A stretch of DNA of 8,492 nucleotides, from assembly GCA_023231445.1 (NCBI GenBank), contig JALNVF010000134.1, positions 1 through 8,492 on the forward strand, given 5' to 3'. Shown piece by piece: positions 1 through 6,897 of this stretch (positions within the stretch are counted from its first letter, which is position 1; every line of letters begins with the position of its first letter). The notes below the pieces were generated by a model. That model made no database searches, was not told the DNA's origin, and saw only the letters and a list, made by a program, of their open reading frames with translations. Source of the DNA: Treponema sp. (GTDB lineage: Bacteria > Spirochaetota > Spirochaetia > Treponematales > Treponemataceae). The position numbers were made by a program, and so were the translations under genes.

Positions 1-1086
1 GCCGAAACATTCCTGAAATTTTTTGTTCGATGTAATAATGCCCATTTCCCAGCCTGGAAAATTCGTCCACAGTGAACTCATCTTTTTATAGAGTGCTTCC
101 GCTTCTGCTTCATCTCCAAGTCGCTCGCCGTACGGTGGATTGCAGAGCAGTAATCCTTCTTTATACGGTGCGTGCAGGTCATTAAAATCGGACAGTGTAA
201 AATCCGGCCTTGGAATCCGGTCGTTTCTGCCGACGAGCTGAAGTGCACGTCCTGCCATGACGCATGCGTGTTCCGCATTTTCCTGTGCACGTTTTACTGC
301 GGCCGCGTCGATATCGCTGCCGGTGATGCGTACTTCCACATCCGTCCTGATTTTTGCGGCTTCTTCCTTTCGGATTTCCACTGCGTGCTGCTGGTTAAAA
401 ATGGGAAGTGTTTCGAGAGCAAACCTGCGTCCGAATCCGGGAGCGACATTATACGCATAGAGGGCCGCTTCAATTGCGATTGTTCCCGAACCGCAGAACG
501 GATCGTGCAGTGGTGTTTTCCGCCGCCACATCATTTCCTGCAGCATGACTGCTGCGGTTGTTTCCCTGAGAGGTGCAATACCTCCGTCTGTACGGTAGCC
601 GCGTTTATGAAGGGGCAGGCCTGAGAGGTCGAGCAGAATGTATGCAGTATTGTCGTCGATATAGACACGTACATCTGCTTCGTCACCGCTTTCCGGAAGC
701 GTCGTCATGTGCCATTTGTCACCCAGTTTTTTGTAGATTGCCTTATGGACCATTCCCTGTATACTGTGTTCTGAATTAAGCTTTGAACGGTACGTACGTA
801 CCTTATCTACAACGATCCGGGTATCTTTCTTTAAATAATTCTGCCACTCGATAGTATAGGCTCCGTCAAAAAGTGCATCGAAGTCACCGGCAGGGTAACA
901 TGCAAGCTGCAGGTACAAACGGTCTGCGGTGCGGAGACAGAGATTGGCACGAAACATGGCGTCGTCGTCACCGAGAAAACTGACACGTCCCGGTGCGTTT
1001 TCTGTCAGTTTATAGCCTGAATGTTTGATTTCATTGCCGAGAATTTTTTCGGCACCGACTGCGCATAAAGCGACTAATGTATTCAT
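1..1086 (-). CDS. THUMP-domain class I SAM-dependent rRNA methyltransferase (RlmL/YpsC family), C-terminus cut by window edge
   Basis: Hand translation from the ATG at 1086 gives 362 residues with no stop down to position 1, so only the last part of the protein is missing. The family is usually about 380 residues. The N-terminus (MNTLVALCAVGAEKILGNEI) matches the opening of RlmL/YpsC proteins. A THUMP RNA-binding region follows at about residues 45-155, then the linker LHKRGYR (159-165). The methyltransferase fold shows the SAM-binding motif DPFCGSGT (195-202), the acidic motif GSDID (256-260) and the catalytic motif CNPPYGERLGD (315-325). The NPPY motif is typical of N2-guanine and N6-adenine methyltransferases; relatives methylate guanine N2 in 23S rRNA. 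The exact target base cannot be told from sequence. The gene is the last of the visible minus-strand cluster, 73 bp after the phospholipase gene. No Shine-Dalgarno sequence precedes the start; the bases before it are pyrimidine-rich. Confidence 0.9.
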   Translation of the reverse strand, partial: MNTLVALCAVGAEKILGNEIKHSGYKLTENAPGRVSFLGDDDAMFRANLCLRTADRLYLQLACYPAGDFDALFDGAYTIEWQNYLKKDTRIVVDKVRTYRSKLNSEHSIQGMVHKAIYKKLGDKWHMTTLPESGDEADVRVYIDDNTAYILLDLSGLPLHKRGYRTDGGIAPLRETTAAVMLQEMMWRRKTPLHDPFCGSGTIAIEAALYAYNVAPGFGRRFALETLPIFNQQHAVEIRKEEAAKIRTDVEVRITGSDIDAAAVKRAQENAEHACVMAGRALQLVGRNDRIPRPDFTLSDFNDLHAPYKEGLLLCNPPYGERLGDEAEAEALYKKMSSLWTNFPGWEMGIITSNKKFQECFG

Positions 1087-1103
1087 ATAAAAAGAAATTA
1101 ACA

Positions 1104-1132
1104 CTTTTACATATTTTGCGCAATTGTCACAA
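1104..1132 (-). promoter_or_regulatory. Weak candidate promoter for the rRNA methyltransferase gene
   Basis: In the 73-bp AT-rich gap after the phospholipase gene, minus-strand TTGTGA (1132-1127) lies 17 bp from TAAAAG (1109-1104). Each matches the sigma-70 consensus at 4 of 6 bases. Transcription would start about 11 nt before the ATG at 1086. In so AT-rich a gap this match could be chance, and the gene may simply be read from the upstream cluster. The gap holds nothing else I recognise. Confidence 0.25.
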
Positions 1133-1158
1133 ATTAAAATGTCCAAATAAAAAAACGT

Positions 1159-2016
1159 TTACTTCGACAGAAAGTGTCTGACTTCTTCCAGCTGTGCCAA
1201 TGTATCCTTCCGTCCCAGATTGTACAGACCGCGGATTTTTTCCGGATCTTTTTCAGTACGGCTTACTTTTAAATGTTCTGACGGACGTATCAGCAGAATT
1301 GCGCCGTCTGCAGCCTGCCGTTCTGCATTTTCAAGTTCCTTATTGTAGCAGATATGACGGGTCTCCATCGCATGGACGAGTTCCGGATATTTTTTCATTG
1401 CGATTCTGATAAGCGGAAGAAGCGGATTTTCTTTCTTTTTATATCCGGCGGGTTGTGTCAGAATGACGATATCTTTTATATATCCCATATGTTCGAATGC
1501 GCTGAGCGGGATTGAATCGGAGACACCCCCGTCAAGCAGTTTATATCCGTCTGTTTCGACAATACGCGAAACAAGCGGCATTGAGGCAGAACCCTGCATC
1601 CACAGCATTTCTTTTCCTCTGAGTGTCCTGCACTGGTGGTATACCGGTTGTCCTGTTATAATGTCTGTACATGTAACATAGAATGCCACAGATGATGATT
1701 CAAGTGCATCATAATCGTAGGGATCAAGTTTATCGGGAATTTCATGATAACAGAACTGTACATTGAATAAATCGCCTGTGGAAAAGAAAGAACGGGCGCT
1801 CATGTATCTTTTGTCCCGGCAGTATTTTTCGGTATACCGGATGGATCGTCCCGCCTGTCCTGACGCGTAACTTGCCCCGTGTACGGCTCCTGCCGATACT
1901 CCGATAATACCGTCGACAATAATATTATTTTCTCTCAGTACATCAAGAACACCAGCTGAATAAATACCCCGGTGTCCGCCGCCTTCAATAACGATACCTG
2001 TTTTTGCAGTTCCCAT
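1159..2016 (-). CDS. Patatin-like phospholipase (YjjU-like, with DUF6363-type C-terminus)
   Basis: This 285-residue protein has all the patatin catalytic elements. The oxyanion-hole loop GGGHRG is at 12-17, the nucleophile elbow GVSAG at 39-43 (Ser41), and the aspartate of the Ser-Asp dyad is in DGG at 162-164 (Asp162). The family hydrolyses acyl ester bonds of lipids or phospholipids; the substrate here is unknown. The C-terminal third (about 240-284, with IRPSEHL and GLYNLG) resembles the DUF6363 tail of E. coli YjjU-type proteins. I see no signal peptide or membrane segment, so the protein is probably cytoplasmic. The start at 2016 is firm because GGAGGT sits 6 nt upstream and the first residues lead straight into the first beta strand. 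It lies 14 bp after the stop of the aminoacyl-transferase gene, which suggests one transcript. Confidence 0.93.
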   Translation of the reverse strand: MGTAKTGIVIEGGGHRGIYSAGVLDVLRENNIIVDGIIGVSAGAVHGASYASGQAGRSIRYTEKYCRDKRYMSARSFFSTGDLFNVQFCYHEIPDKLDPYDYDALESSSVAFYVTCTDIITGQPVYHQCRTLRGKEMLWMQGSASMPLVSRIVETDGYKLLDGGVSDSIPLSAFEHMGYIKDIVILTQPAGYKKKENPLLPLIRIAMKKYPELVHAMETRHICYNKELENAERQAADGAILLIRPSEHLKVSRTEKDPEKIRGLYNLGRKDTLAQLEEVRHFLSK

Positions 2017-2022
2017 GTTAGT

Positions 2023-2028
2023 ACCTCC
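2023..2028 (-). promoter_or_regulatory. Strong ribosome binding site of the patatin-like phospholipase gene
   Basis: The minus strand reads GGAGGT six bases before the ATG at 2016. It lies in the 14-bp gap after the upstream stop codon. It fixes the start and shows that this organism does use Shine-Dalgarno initiation inside clusters. Confidence 0.8.
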
Positions 2029-2030
2029 GG

Positions 2031-2894
2031 TTATTTTTCTGCGGTCTGCCAGCTCCCGCCTGTAAACAGCTGGTGAGGGTTGTAGGCTGATTTATATACC
2101 ATTTTTCTGCAGTCCGCCAGCCAGTACCCAAGATAATACCAGCCGAATCCGAGTCTGCGGCACAAATCTATTTCACGGAGTATACTGTACGTGCCGATGC
2201 TGCGCTTCATTATACCTGGAGAAATATCATAATAAAAATAATTGGAGGAAAGGGAATCCGCTCCGGCGTCAACGATACCGACTCCTATAAGTTTTCCCGG
2301 TGTGTTTCCGTCTGACGTCATCCGGTACTCCATATTGAATGTACCGGAATAGGATACCCGTACGCCTTCAACAGCTGATGCACATTCATGAACGCCGTTC
2401 ATCTGCATAAGCTCAGCTCTGCCTGCATCGGACGTCTTTGTTTCATGAGGATTATGGCGCCTGTCGTATGCGCAGTAAAGTTTTACCTTTTCTGTGGTGA
2501 TGAAATCAGCCGGATTCTGCGTGATGCGGATGGTAATATCTTCGTTGTGACTGAGCACCCGTCTCTGACTTTTTGACGGTTTAAAATCAGGGACCGCAAT
2601 ACGGATGGGAATACACTGTCTGCAGTCAGGACAGTCTGCCCGGTAAACAAAATCGTCTGCCCGCCGGAAACCTTCTGCAAGCAGGCTGTCGAATACGATC
2701 TGCTGGCAGGTTTCTGCATCAGGTCCCTGAGTGTTATTCAGATTGTCCGGTGCCGCTATATCGAAGGCATCTTCAGGAGCCGGCAGCCGGAATACCGTAT
2801 AATGCGATGTCCGGCCGTCGAAATAACCGCAGGGAGACGCAAATAAATCAGGGTACGGTTCAGTTCCTTCGTCCGGTTGTGCTGTCGTTCCCAT
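2031..2894 (-). CDS. bpt: Aminoacyl-tRNA--protein transferase, Bpt/ATE family (N-degron pathway)
   Basis: This 287-residue protein belongs to the family that moves leucine or arginine from a charged tRNA onto the N-terminus of proteins, marking them for degradation. Family signatures in order are: a lone Cys22 near the N-terminus (FASPCGYF); LLAEGFRR (71-78); YRADCPDCRQC (84-94) leading to IPIRI; FKPSKSQRR (104-112); the GNAT-fold stretch GVGIVDAG (204-211) with YFYYD (219-223); SIGTYSILREI (232-242); and YYLGYWLADCRKMVYKS (253-269). Bacterial members are usually near 240 residues, so this one is somewhat longer. Sequence alone does not settle whether it transfers leucine (Bpt type) or arginine (ATE type), so the symbol is provisional. 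The start overlaps the argC stop by one base (TAATG), with only a weak AGG upstream, which points to translational coupling. No clpS or clpA gene is visible in the window. Confidence 0.9.
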   Translation of the reverse strand: MGTTAQPDEGTEPYPDLFASPCGYFDGRTSHYTVFRLPAPEDAFDIAAPDNLNNTQGPDAETCQQIVFDSLLAEGFRRADDFVYRADCPDCRQCIPIRIAVPDFKPSKSQRRVLSHNEDITIRITQNPADFITTEKVKLYCAYDRRHNPHETKTSDAGRAELMQMNGVHECASAVEGVRVSYSGTFNMEYRMTSDGNTPGKLIGVGIVDAGADSLSSNYFYYDISPGIMKRSIGTYSILREIDLCRRLGFGWYYLGYWLADCRKMVYKSAYNPHQLFTGGSWQTAEK

Positions 2895-3841
2895 TATGCA
2901 AGACCTGTTCCCTCGTCAAGCCCCATCATTATATTCATACACTGGACAGCTGCACCTGATGCACCTTTACCAAGGTTATCAAAACGGGACGTAATCATAA
3001 TGCGGTCGTCGTTGCCGCATATAAAAATCTGCATATTGTTTGTACCCGACAGGGTATTTGCAGCAATAAACTGCTCAGAAAGCGTTCCTTCTCCCATAAA
3101 ACCTGCTGTTTTTACGAAACGGCATCCGTCGTAATGAGCTGCAAACAGTTCCCATATGTCGTGTGCCGAGGCTTTCTTTACAAGCAGACGGCTGTAAAGC
3201 GGTACCGTAACGGACATACCTGAGAAATAATCGCAGACGTACGGGTCGAATACAGGGAGATACGAGAGTCCGCTGATTTTCTGCATTTCGGGCAGATGTT
3301 TATGTTGTTGTGTCAGTGCGTAGAGCCGGGGAGAGTCAAGTTCGTTGTTCCGGTTAGTATCTTCGTATTGTACAATGGCCTTTTTTCCTGCACCGCTGTA
3401 TCCCGATACGGCATGGCAGACAACCGGATAATCGGTACTCATAATACCTGCGGAGACGAGCGGATAGCAGATTGAGTTGAACCCGCTTGCATAACATCCG
3501 GGGACTGCGACGCGGTGCGATTTTTCTATATTGCTCCGGAAAGAGGGAGCGAGTTCGGGAAAACCGTAATCCCAGCCGGGAGCTGTCCGGTGTGCCGTTG
3601 AAGCATCGAGTATGCGGGTATGCGGATTTGTACAGAGTGCTGCAGATTCAACGGCTGCCTGATCCGGCAGGCAGAGGAACGTAAAATCCGATTCATTGAT
3701 GAACTTCTGCCGTTCTACCGGATCTTTACGTTTATCCTCCGGAATCTGCATGAGTTCAATGTCGCCCCGCTGCGCGAACCGTTCATATATTTTAAGACCT
3801 GTTGTACCGTCTTTTCCGTCAATGAATACTTTGTATGCCAT
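2894..3841 (-). CDS. argC: N-acetyl-gamma-glutamyl-phosphate reductase, type 2 ArgC
   Basis: ArgC reduces N-acetyl-gamma-glutamyl phosphate to the semialdehyde with NADPH, the third step of arginine biosynthesis, in the cytoplasm. The opening VFIDGKDGTTGLKIYERF (5-22) is the NADP-binding glycine loop of the short, type 2 ArgC group. The length of 315 residues fits that group, as type 1 enzymes are usually near 345. The catalytic cysteine is Cys116 in VPGCYASG, with SGYSGAGKK at 146-154, QQHKHLPEM at 178-186 containing the probable catalytic histidine, and the C-terminal signature DNLGKGASGAA (288-298). I start it at the ATG at 3841. An in-frame TTG two codons earlier (3847) is possible but would start within or upstream of the likely transcription start. 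There is no Shine-Dalgarno sequence. It is the first gene of the minus-strand cluster and overlaps the next gene by one base. No other arginine gene is in the window. Confidence 0.95.
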   Translation of the reverse strand: MAYKVFIDGKDGTTGLKIYERFAQRGDIELMQIPEDKRKDPVERQKFINESDFTFLCLPDQAAVESAALCTNPHTRILDASTAHRTAPGWDYGFPELAPSFRSNIEKSHRVAVPGCYASGFNSICYPLVSAGIMSTDYPVVCHAVSGYSGAGKKAIVQYEDTNRNNELDSPRLYALTQQHKHLPEMQKISGLSYLPVFDPYVCDYFSGMSVTVPLYSRLLVKKASAHDIWELFAAHYDGCRFVKTAGFMGEGTLSEQFIAANTLSGTNNMQIFICGNDDRIMITSRFDNLGKGASGAAVQCMNIMMGLDEGTGLA

Positions 3842-3848
3842 AATCAAT

Positions 3849-3877
3849 ACTATATTTAAAAATCATAATATTTGCAA
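3849..3877 (-). promoter_or_regulatory. argC promoter, predicted leaderless
   Basis: The minus strand reads TTGCAA (3877-3872, 4 of 6 to TTGACA), exactly 17 bp, then TATAGT (3854-3849, 5 of 6 to TATAAT). The -10 element ends 7 nt before the argC ATG at 3841. A start of transcription 6-8 nt after the -10 would fall on or next to the A of that ATG, leaving essentially no leader. Its -35 hexamer is the same six base pairs used by the divergent promoter. Confidence 0.6.
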
Positions 3878-3899
3878 CAAAAGAAATGTGTGTTATGCT
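3872..3899 (+). promoter_or_regulatory. Promoter of the GGDEF gene, extended -10, predicted leaderless
   Basis: Plus-strand TTGCAA (3872-3877) is followed by a 16-bp spacer and TATGCT (3894-3899, 4 of 6). A TG at 3891-3892 forms an extended -10 (TGtTATGCT). The -10 ends 6 nt before the ATG at 3906, so transcription would begin at or beside the start codon. TTGCAA is its own reverse complement, so this -35 is shared with argC. Confidence 0.5.
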
Positions 3900-3905
3900 G
3901 TTTCC

Positions 3906-5066
3906 ATGTATCCTCAGTTCTATTATGTTGAGATCAATTGTGTCTCTCTTCTGCTTATTTTCTGGCTTATTGCACAGTATAAGAAAAATATTGACAAACA
4001 GACCGGAAACGTGATGTTCATACGTGTTGTCTATGCAACGATGTTCATCATGTTTCTTGATATTATACAGGCATATCTTGACGGCCGTCCCGGCAGAACA
4101 GTATTTATACTGAATAACATCCTTAATGTCGTATATCTGCCCCTTTCGGGCCTTATCAGTTTATTCTGGTTTACCTATGTATTCTGCGATATAGTACCGG
4201 GAAAGCAGTATATAAAATGGAGGCCTTTTTTTGTACTTCCGTCTGTTCTGCTTACAGTCTGCTCTCTGGTTTCGCCGTGGACTCACTGGATTTTTTATAT
4301 AGACAGCACAACAAATTATTACCGCCACGGAGATTTATATATCATTCAGCAGGTGGTAACATATGCATACTTTATAATATCTTCTTTTATGGCGCTCCTG
4401 TCTCTTCTGCATGAAAAGGATGAGGCCCGCCGGTCCAGGCTTCTGACGATTTTTTCGTTCATCGTGCTGCCGTTTATTTCCGGTATAGTGGATATTCTGC
4501 TGCCGGGCTTTGAAGTTACCTGGCCTGCCATAACAGTATCGCTCCTGTTCGTTTTTTCCGAACTGCAGCTTTCGCAGATTTCTGTTGATGCACTTACCGG
4601 TCTGAGTCACCGCAGGCACTTTACAAATTATATTGAAACAAAGCTGCGGCCGGACAGTACGGGCAGTGCAAAATATTATATGTTTATGATGGATATTGAC
4701 TTATTTAAGGAAATAAACGATACATTCGGTCATCTGGAAGGTGATGCCGCACTTGTTGAAACAGCCAGCCTGCTCAGAAATGTATTCAGTGCTCCGAATA
4801 CGGTACTTGCCCGGTACGGCGGCGATGAATTTGCGGTTGTATGTCTGTGCAGAGATGATGCAGCTGCCCGTGCGCTGCGACTGAGACTGTATTGCGAATT
4901 TGAGCAAAGAAACAGGGACGGGCATTCCCCGTATACGCTTATGGTAAGTGCCGGCTTTGCCGGATACAGCGGAACGGGAAGCGGAGCTGTGGTTGAAATG
5001 ATGAGGCAGGCCGATAAGTCTTTATATGAAGAAAAGCGTATGCACCACATACTGCGGCACAATTGA
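3906..5066 (+). CDS. Membrane-anchored GGDEF protein, probable diguanylate cyclase
   Basis: This 386-residue protein has an N-terminal membrane part and a C-terminal GGDEF domain that would make cyclic di-GMP from two GTP. Hydrophobic segments lie at about 11-25, 36-57, 67-95, 106-125, 146-169, 180-199 and 206-223. This makes about seven membrane helices, similar in layout to the 7TM sensor regions of some kinases. The GGDEF domain starts with DALTGLSHRR (228-237), has DIDLFKEINDTFGH (263-276) for metal and nucleotide binding, and an intact RYGGDEF (303-309). It ends with ADKSLYEEK (369-377). The inhibitory RxxD site normally five residues before GGDEF is absent (APNT instead). The frame stays open upstream into the argC antisense region, but the ATG at 3906 follows the promoter and begins a sensible membrane protein, so I use it. 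There is no Shine-Dalgarno sequence. Its ligand is unknown. The gene diverges from argC and lies 52 bp before pheT. Confidence 0.88.
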   Translation: MYPQFYYVEINCVSLLLIFWLIAQYKKNIDKQTGNVMFIRVVYATMFIMFLDIIQAYLDGRPGRTVFILNNILNVVYLPLSGLISLFWFTYVFCDIVPGKQYIKWRPFFVLPSVLLTVCSLVSPWTHWIFYIDSTTNYYRHGDLYIIQQVVTYAYFIISSFMALLSLLHEKDEARRSRLLTIFSFIVLPFISGIVDILLPGFEVTWPAITVSLLFVFSELQLSQISVDALTGLSHRRHFTNYIETKLRPDSTGSAKYYMFMMDIDLFKEINDTFGHLEGDAALVETASLLRNVFSAPNTVLARYGGDEFAVVCLCRDDAAARALRLRLYCEFEQRNRDGHSPYTLMVSAGFAGYSGTGSGAVVEMMRQADKSLYEEKRMHHILRHN

Positions 5067-5091
5067 ATAAATCGTGTTTATCTTCTATAAT
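5063..5091 (+). promoter_or_regulatory. Promoter of pheT, overlapping the end of the GGDEF gene
   Basis: TTGAAT (5063-5068, 4 of 6) is separated by exactly 17 bp from a perfect TATAAT (5086-5091). The -35 overlaps the TGA stop of the GGDEF gene. Transcription would begin near 5098, giving a leader of about 21 nt that contains the pheT ribosome binding site. No terminator separates the genes, so read-through from upstream is also possible. Confidence 0.55.
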
Positions 5092-5109
5092 AATTGATAC
5101 AATTTTTAC

Positions 5110-5113
5110 GAGG
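5110..5113 (+). promoter_or_regulatory. Ribosome binding site of pheT
   Basis: GAGG lies 5 nt before the ATG at 5119, which supports that start. This gene uses Shine-Dalgarno initiation, unlike the other promoter-proximal genes of the window. Confidence 0.65.
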
Positions 5114-5118
5114 ACAGT

Positions 5119-6855
5119 ATGCCGAAGATTGAAGTTAACGAGAATCTGTTTTTTAATTTGCTTGGAAAAAGATACGACTATGACACACTTGAAAAAAAAC
5201 TCACCTGTGCAAAAGCCGAACTTGATGAAAAACCGGACATGTCAAAACCTGCCGGTGAGCGTGTTATAAAAATCGAACTTAACGATACTAACCGCCCTGA
5301 TCTCTGGTCGACAAACGGTGTAGCCCGGCAGCTTCGACTGCACGAAGGTGCAGAACATGGTGATTATGATAAGTTCCTGTCAAAAGCGGGAGCTGTTAAG
5401 GACTGTGGGAATCGTATCGTAACAGTTGACCCTGAACTTCGCAGTATCCGTCCGTTTATGGTGTCGTTTGTTATTTCCGGTAAGGCAATCGACGACCCGA
5501 TGCTTAAGGATATTATTCAGACTCAGGAAAAGCTTGCGTGGAATTTCGGACGTAAGCGGAAAACCATTTCTATGGGTGTTTACCGGGTTGCGGATATAAA
5601 ATTTCCGGTGCATTACAAAGCGGTGGATCCTGATAAGACAAGCTTCATCCCGCTTGCGTGTGACTCGCCCATGACGTGCCGTCAGATCCTTACCGACCAT
5701 CCGAAAGGAAAAGATTACGGCTGGATTCTTAAGGATATGAAAAAGTTCCCTCTGCTTGAGGACGATAAGGGAGAGGTTATGTCTATGGCCCCGATTATCA
5801 ACAGTGCGACGCTGGGGGCCGTGCAGGTCGGCGACAGGGACCTGATGGTTGAACTTACCGGTTCCGATATGGAAAGTCTGATGCTTTCTGCAAATATCGT
5901 TGCATGTGATTTTGCGGACTGTGGTTATGAAATTCTTCCGGTACGTGTTGATCATCCGTATGAAACTGGTCTGGGAAAATCTGTTACTGCGCCGTTCTAT
6001 TTCCAGCCTGTTACAAAGGGCTGGCTGAGTCACATCAACAGCCTGCTTGGCTCTTCGTTTACGGCAGATGAAGTTACTGCATCACTTTATTCTATGGGGG
6101 ATACCGTTTCATCTGAGAGAGTGACGAAAGACGGCTGTGAAGACGTTGAATTTACACTTAATCCGCCGCCGTACCGCAATGATTTCCTTCATGAAGTGGA
6201 TATTATTGAGGATGTCATGATAGGGCGCGACGTTGAAACGTTCGAACCGGAGAAGCCGCATGATTTTACTATAGGACGTCTGCTGCCGCTTACGCAGTTC
6301 AGCCGCAAGGCAAAGATGCTTATGGTCGGACTCGGGTATCAGGAAATGATTTTTAACTATGTCGGCAGCAGGCACGATTATATCGACAACATGGGAATTG
6401 ACGCGGCAAAGGTTATTGAAATTGCAAATCCGATGAGCGAAAATTATCAGTTCATCAGACCTGAAATTATTTCATCGCTCCTCCGTGCCGAAAGCGGCTC
6501 GGCAAACGCGCAGTTTCCTCATAAAATTTTTGAAATCGGTAAAGTTGCCTACCTCTGCGACGAAGAAAATACCGGGACGCGGACACGTCAGAAGTTAGGC
6601 TTCCTTACAGCTGCAACTACTGCTAACTTCAATGATGCTGCTGCGGAGGTTTCTTCTCTTTTATATTTCCTTGATCATAAATATGAAGTAAAAGAATGCA
6701 GTGATCCGCGCTTTATTCCGGGGCGTCAGGCTGCCGTTATAGTAAACGGCAGGCAGGTCGGTGTGTTTGGGGAAGTTGCTCCGCAGGTTCTTACGAACTG
6801 GGCTGTTACCGTGCCGTGCGCCGCCGGTGAAATAGATCTGGAAGAGCTGATGTAA
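5119..6855 (+). CDS. pheT: Phenylalanine--tRNA ligase beta subunit, archaeal/spirochaete type
   Basis: PheT pairs with PheS to form the alpha2-beta2 enzyme that charges tRNA-Phe. At 578 residues this is the short archaeal/eukaryal-type subunit; the usual bacterial form is near 800. It begins MPKIEVNENLFFNLLG and has the conserved NDTNRPDLWSTNGVAR (55-70). A B3/B4-type region follows at roughly 110-280, including SAPIINSATLGAVQVG across 229. A B5 domain ends with PPPYRNDFLHEVDIIEDV (349-366). A catalytic-like domain runs from about 385 to the end, with NPMSENYQFIRPEI (437-450), FPHKIFEIGKV (466-476) and GRQAAVIVNGRQVGVFGEV (535-553). I see no N-terminal tRNA-binding OB fold and no C-terminal anticodon-binding FDX-ACB domain, as expected for this type. 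pheS is not adjacent: the neighbours are a GGDEF gene and ktrB. It has its own promoter and a GAGG ribosome binding site. Confidence 0.95.
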   Translation: MPKIEVNENLFFNLLGKRYDYDTLEKKLTCAKAELDEKPDMSKPAGERVIKIELNDTNRPDLWSTNGVARQLRLHEGAEHGDYDKFLSKAGAVKDCGNRIVTVDPELRSIRPFMVSFVISGKAIDDPMLKDIIQTQEKLAWNFGRKRKTISMGVYRVADIKFPVHYKAVDPDKTSFIPLACDSPMTCRQILTDHPKGKDYGWILKDMKKFPLLEDDKGEVMSMAPIINSATLGAVQVGDRDLMVELTGSDMESLMLSANIVACDFADCGYEILPVRVDHPYETGLGKSVTAPFYFQPVTKGWLSHINSLLGSSFTADEVTASLYSMGDTVSSERVTKDGCEDVEFTLNPPPYRNDFLHEVDIIEDVMIGRDVETFEPEKPHDFTIGRLLPLTQFSRKAKMLMVGLGYQEMIFNYVGSRHDYIDNMGIDAAKVIEIANPMSENYQFIRPEIISSLLRAESGSANAQFPHKIFEIGKVAYLCDEENTGTRTRQKLGFLTAATTANFNDAAAEVSSLLYFLDHKYEVKECSDPRFIPGRQAAVIVNGRQVGVFGEVAPQVLTNWAVTVPCAAGEIDLEELM

Positions 6856-6867
6856 CTGCTGTGTCAA

Positions 6868-6897
6868 AGTCCGGCATTTCTTAAGATTTGCCGGGTT
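6868..6897 (+). other. Hairpin between pheT and ktrB
   Basis: CCGGCA (6871-6876) pairs with TGCCGG (6889-6894) around a 12-nt loop. The stem can be extended outward by two G-U pairs and one A-U pair to nine pairs. It starts 12 nt after the pheT stop. No T-run follows, so it is not a standard intrinsic terminator. It might stabilise the pheT mRNA 3' end or be a weak terminator. Its right arm touches the -35 of the ktrB promoter. Confidence 0.45.

Noticed and set aside
172..624. Open frame of 150 codons on the plus strand
   Set aside because: It is antisense to the methyltransferase motifs, and the Cys-rich translation looks like a shadow of the real gene.
1153..1160. AAACGTTT palindrome at the end of the phospholipase gene as a terminator
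   Set aside because: It is only four bases per arm with no loop, so it cannot form a terminator hairpin.
3842..3847. TTG start two codons upstream of the argC ATG
   Set aside because: It lies immediately after the -10 element, where transcription has probably not begun, and ArgC similarity starts at MAYKVFIDG.
3864..3877. Possible ArgR operator (ARG box) before argC
   Set aside because: The stretch TCATAATATTTGCA matches the ARG-box pattern only partly, mostly through its AT-rich centre. I cannot support it without a profile search.
3696..3905. Longer N-terminus for the GGDEF protein starting at 3696
   Set aside because: The extra 70 codons are antisense to the start of argC and lie upstream of the predicted promoter; the ATG at 3906 fits better.
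5380..6033. Open frame of 217 codons on the minus strand inside pheT
   Set aside because: It is wholly antisense to a clearly conserved pheT, its translation is rich in Arg and His with no family resemblance, and it has no credible start signal.
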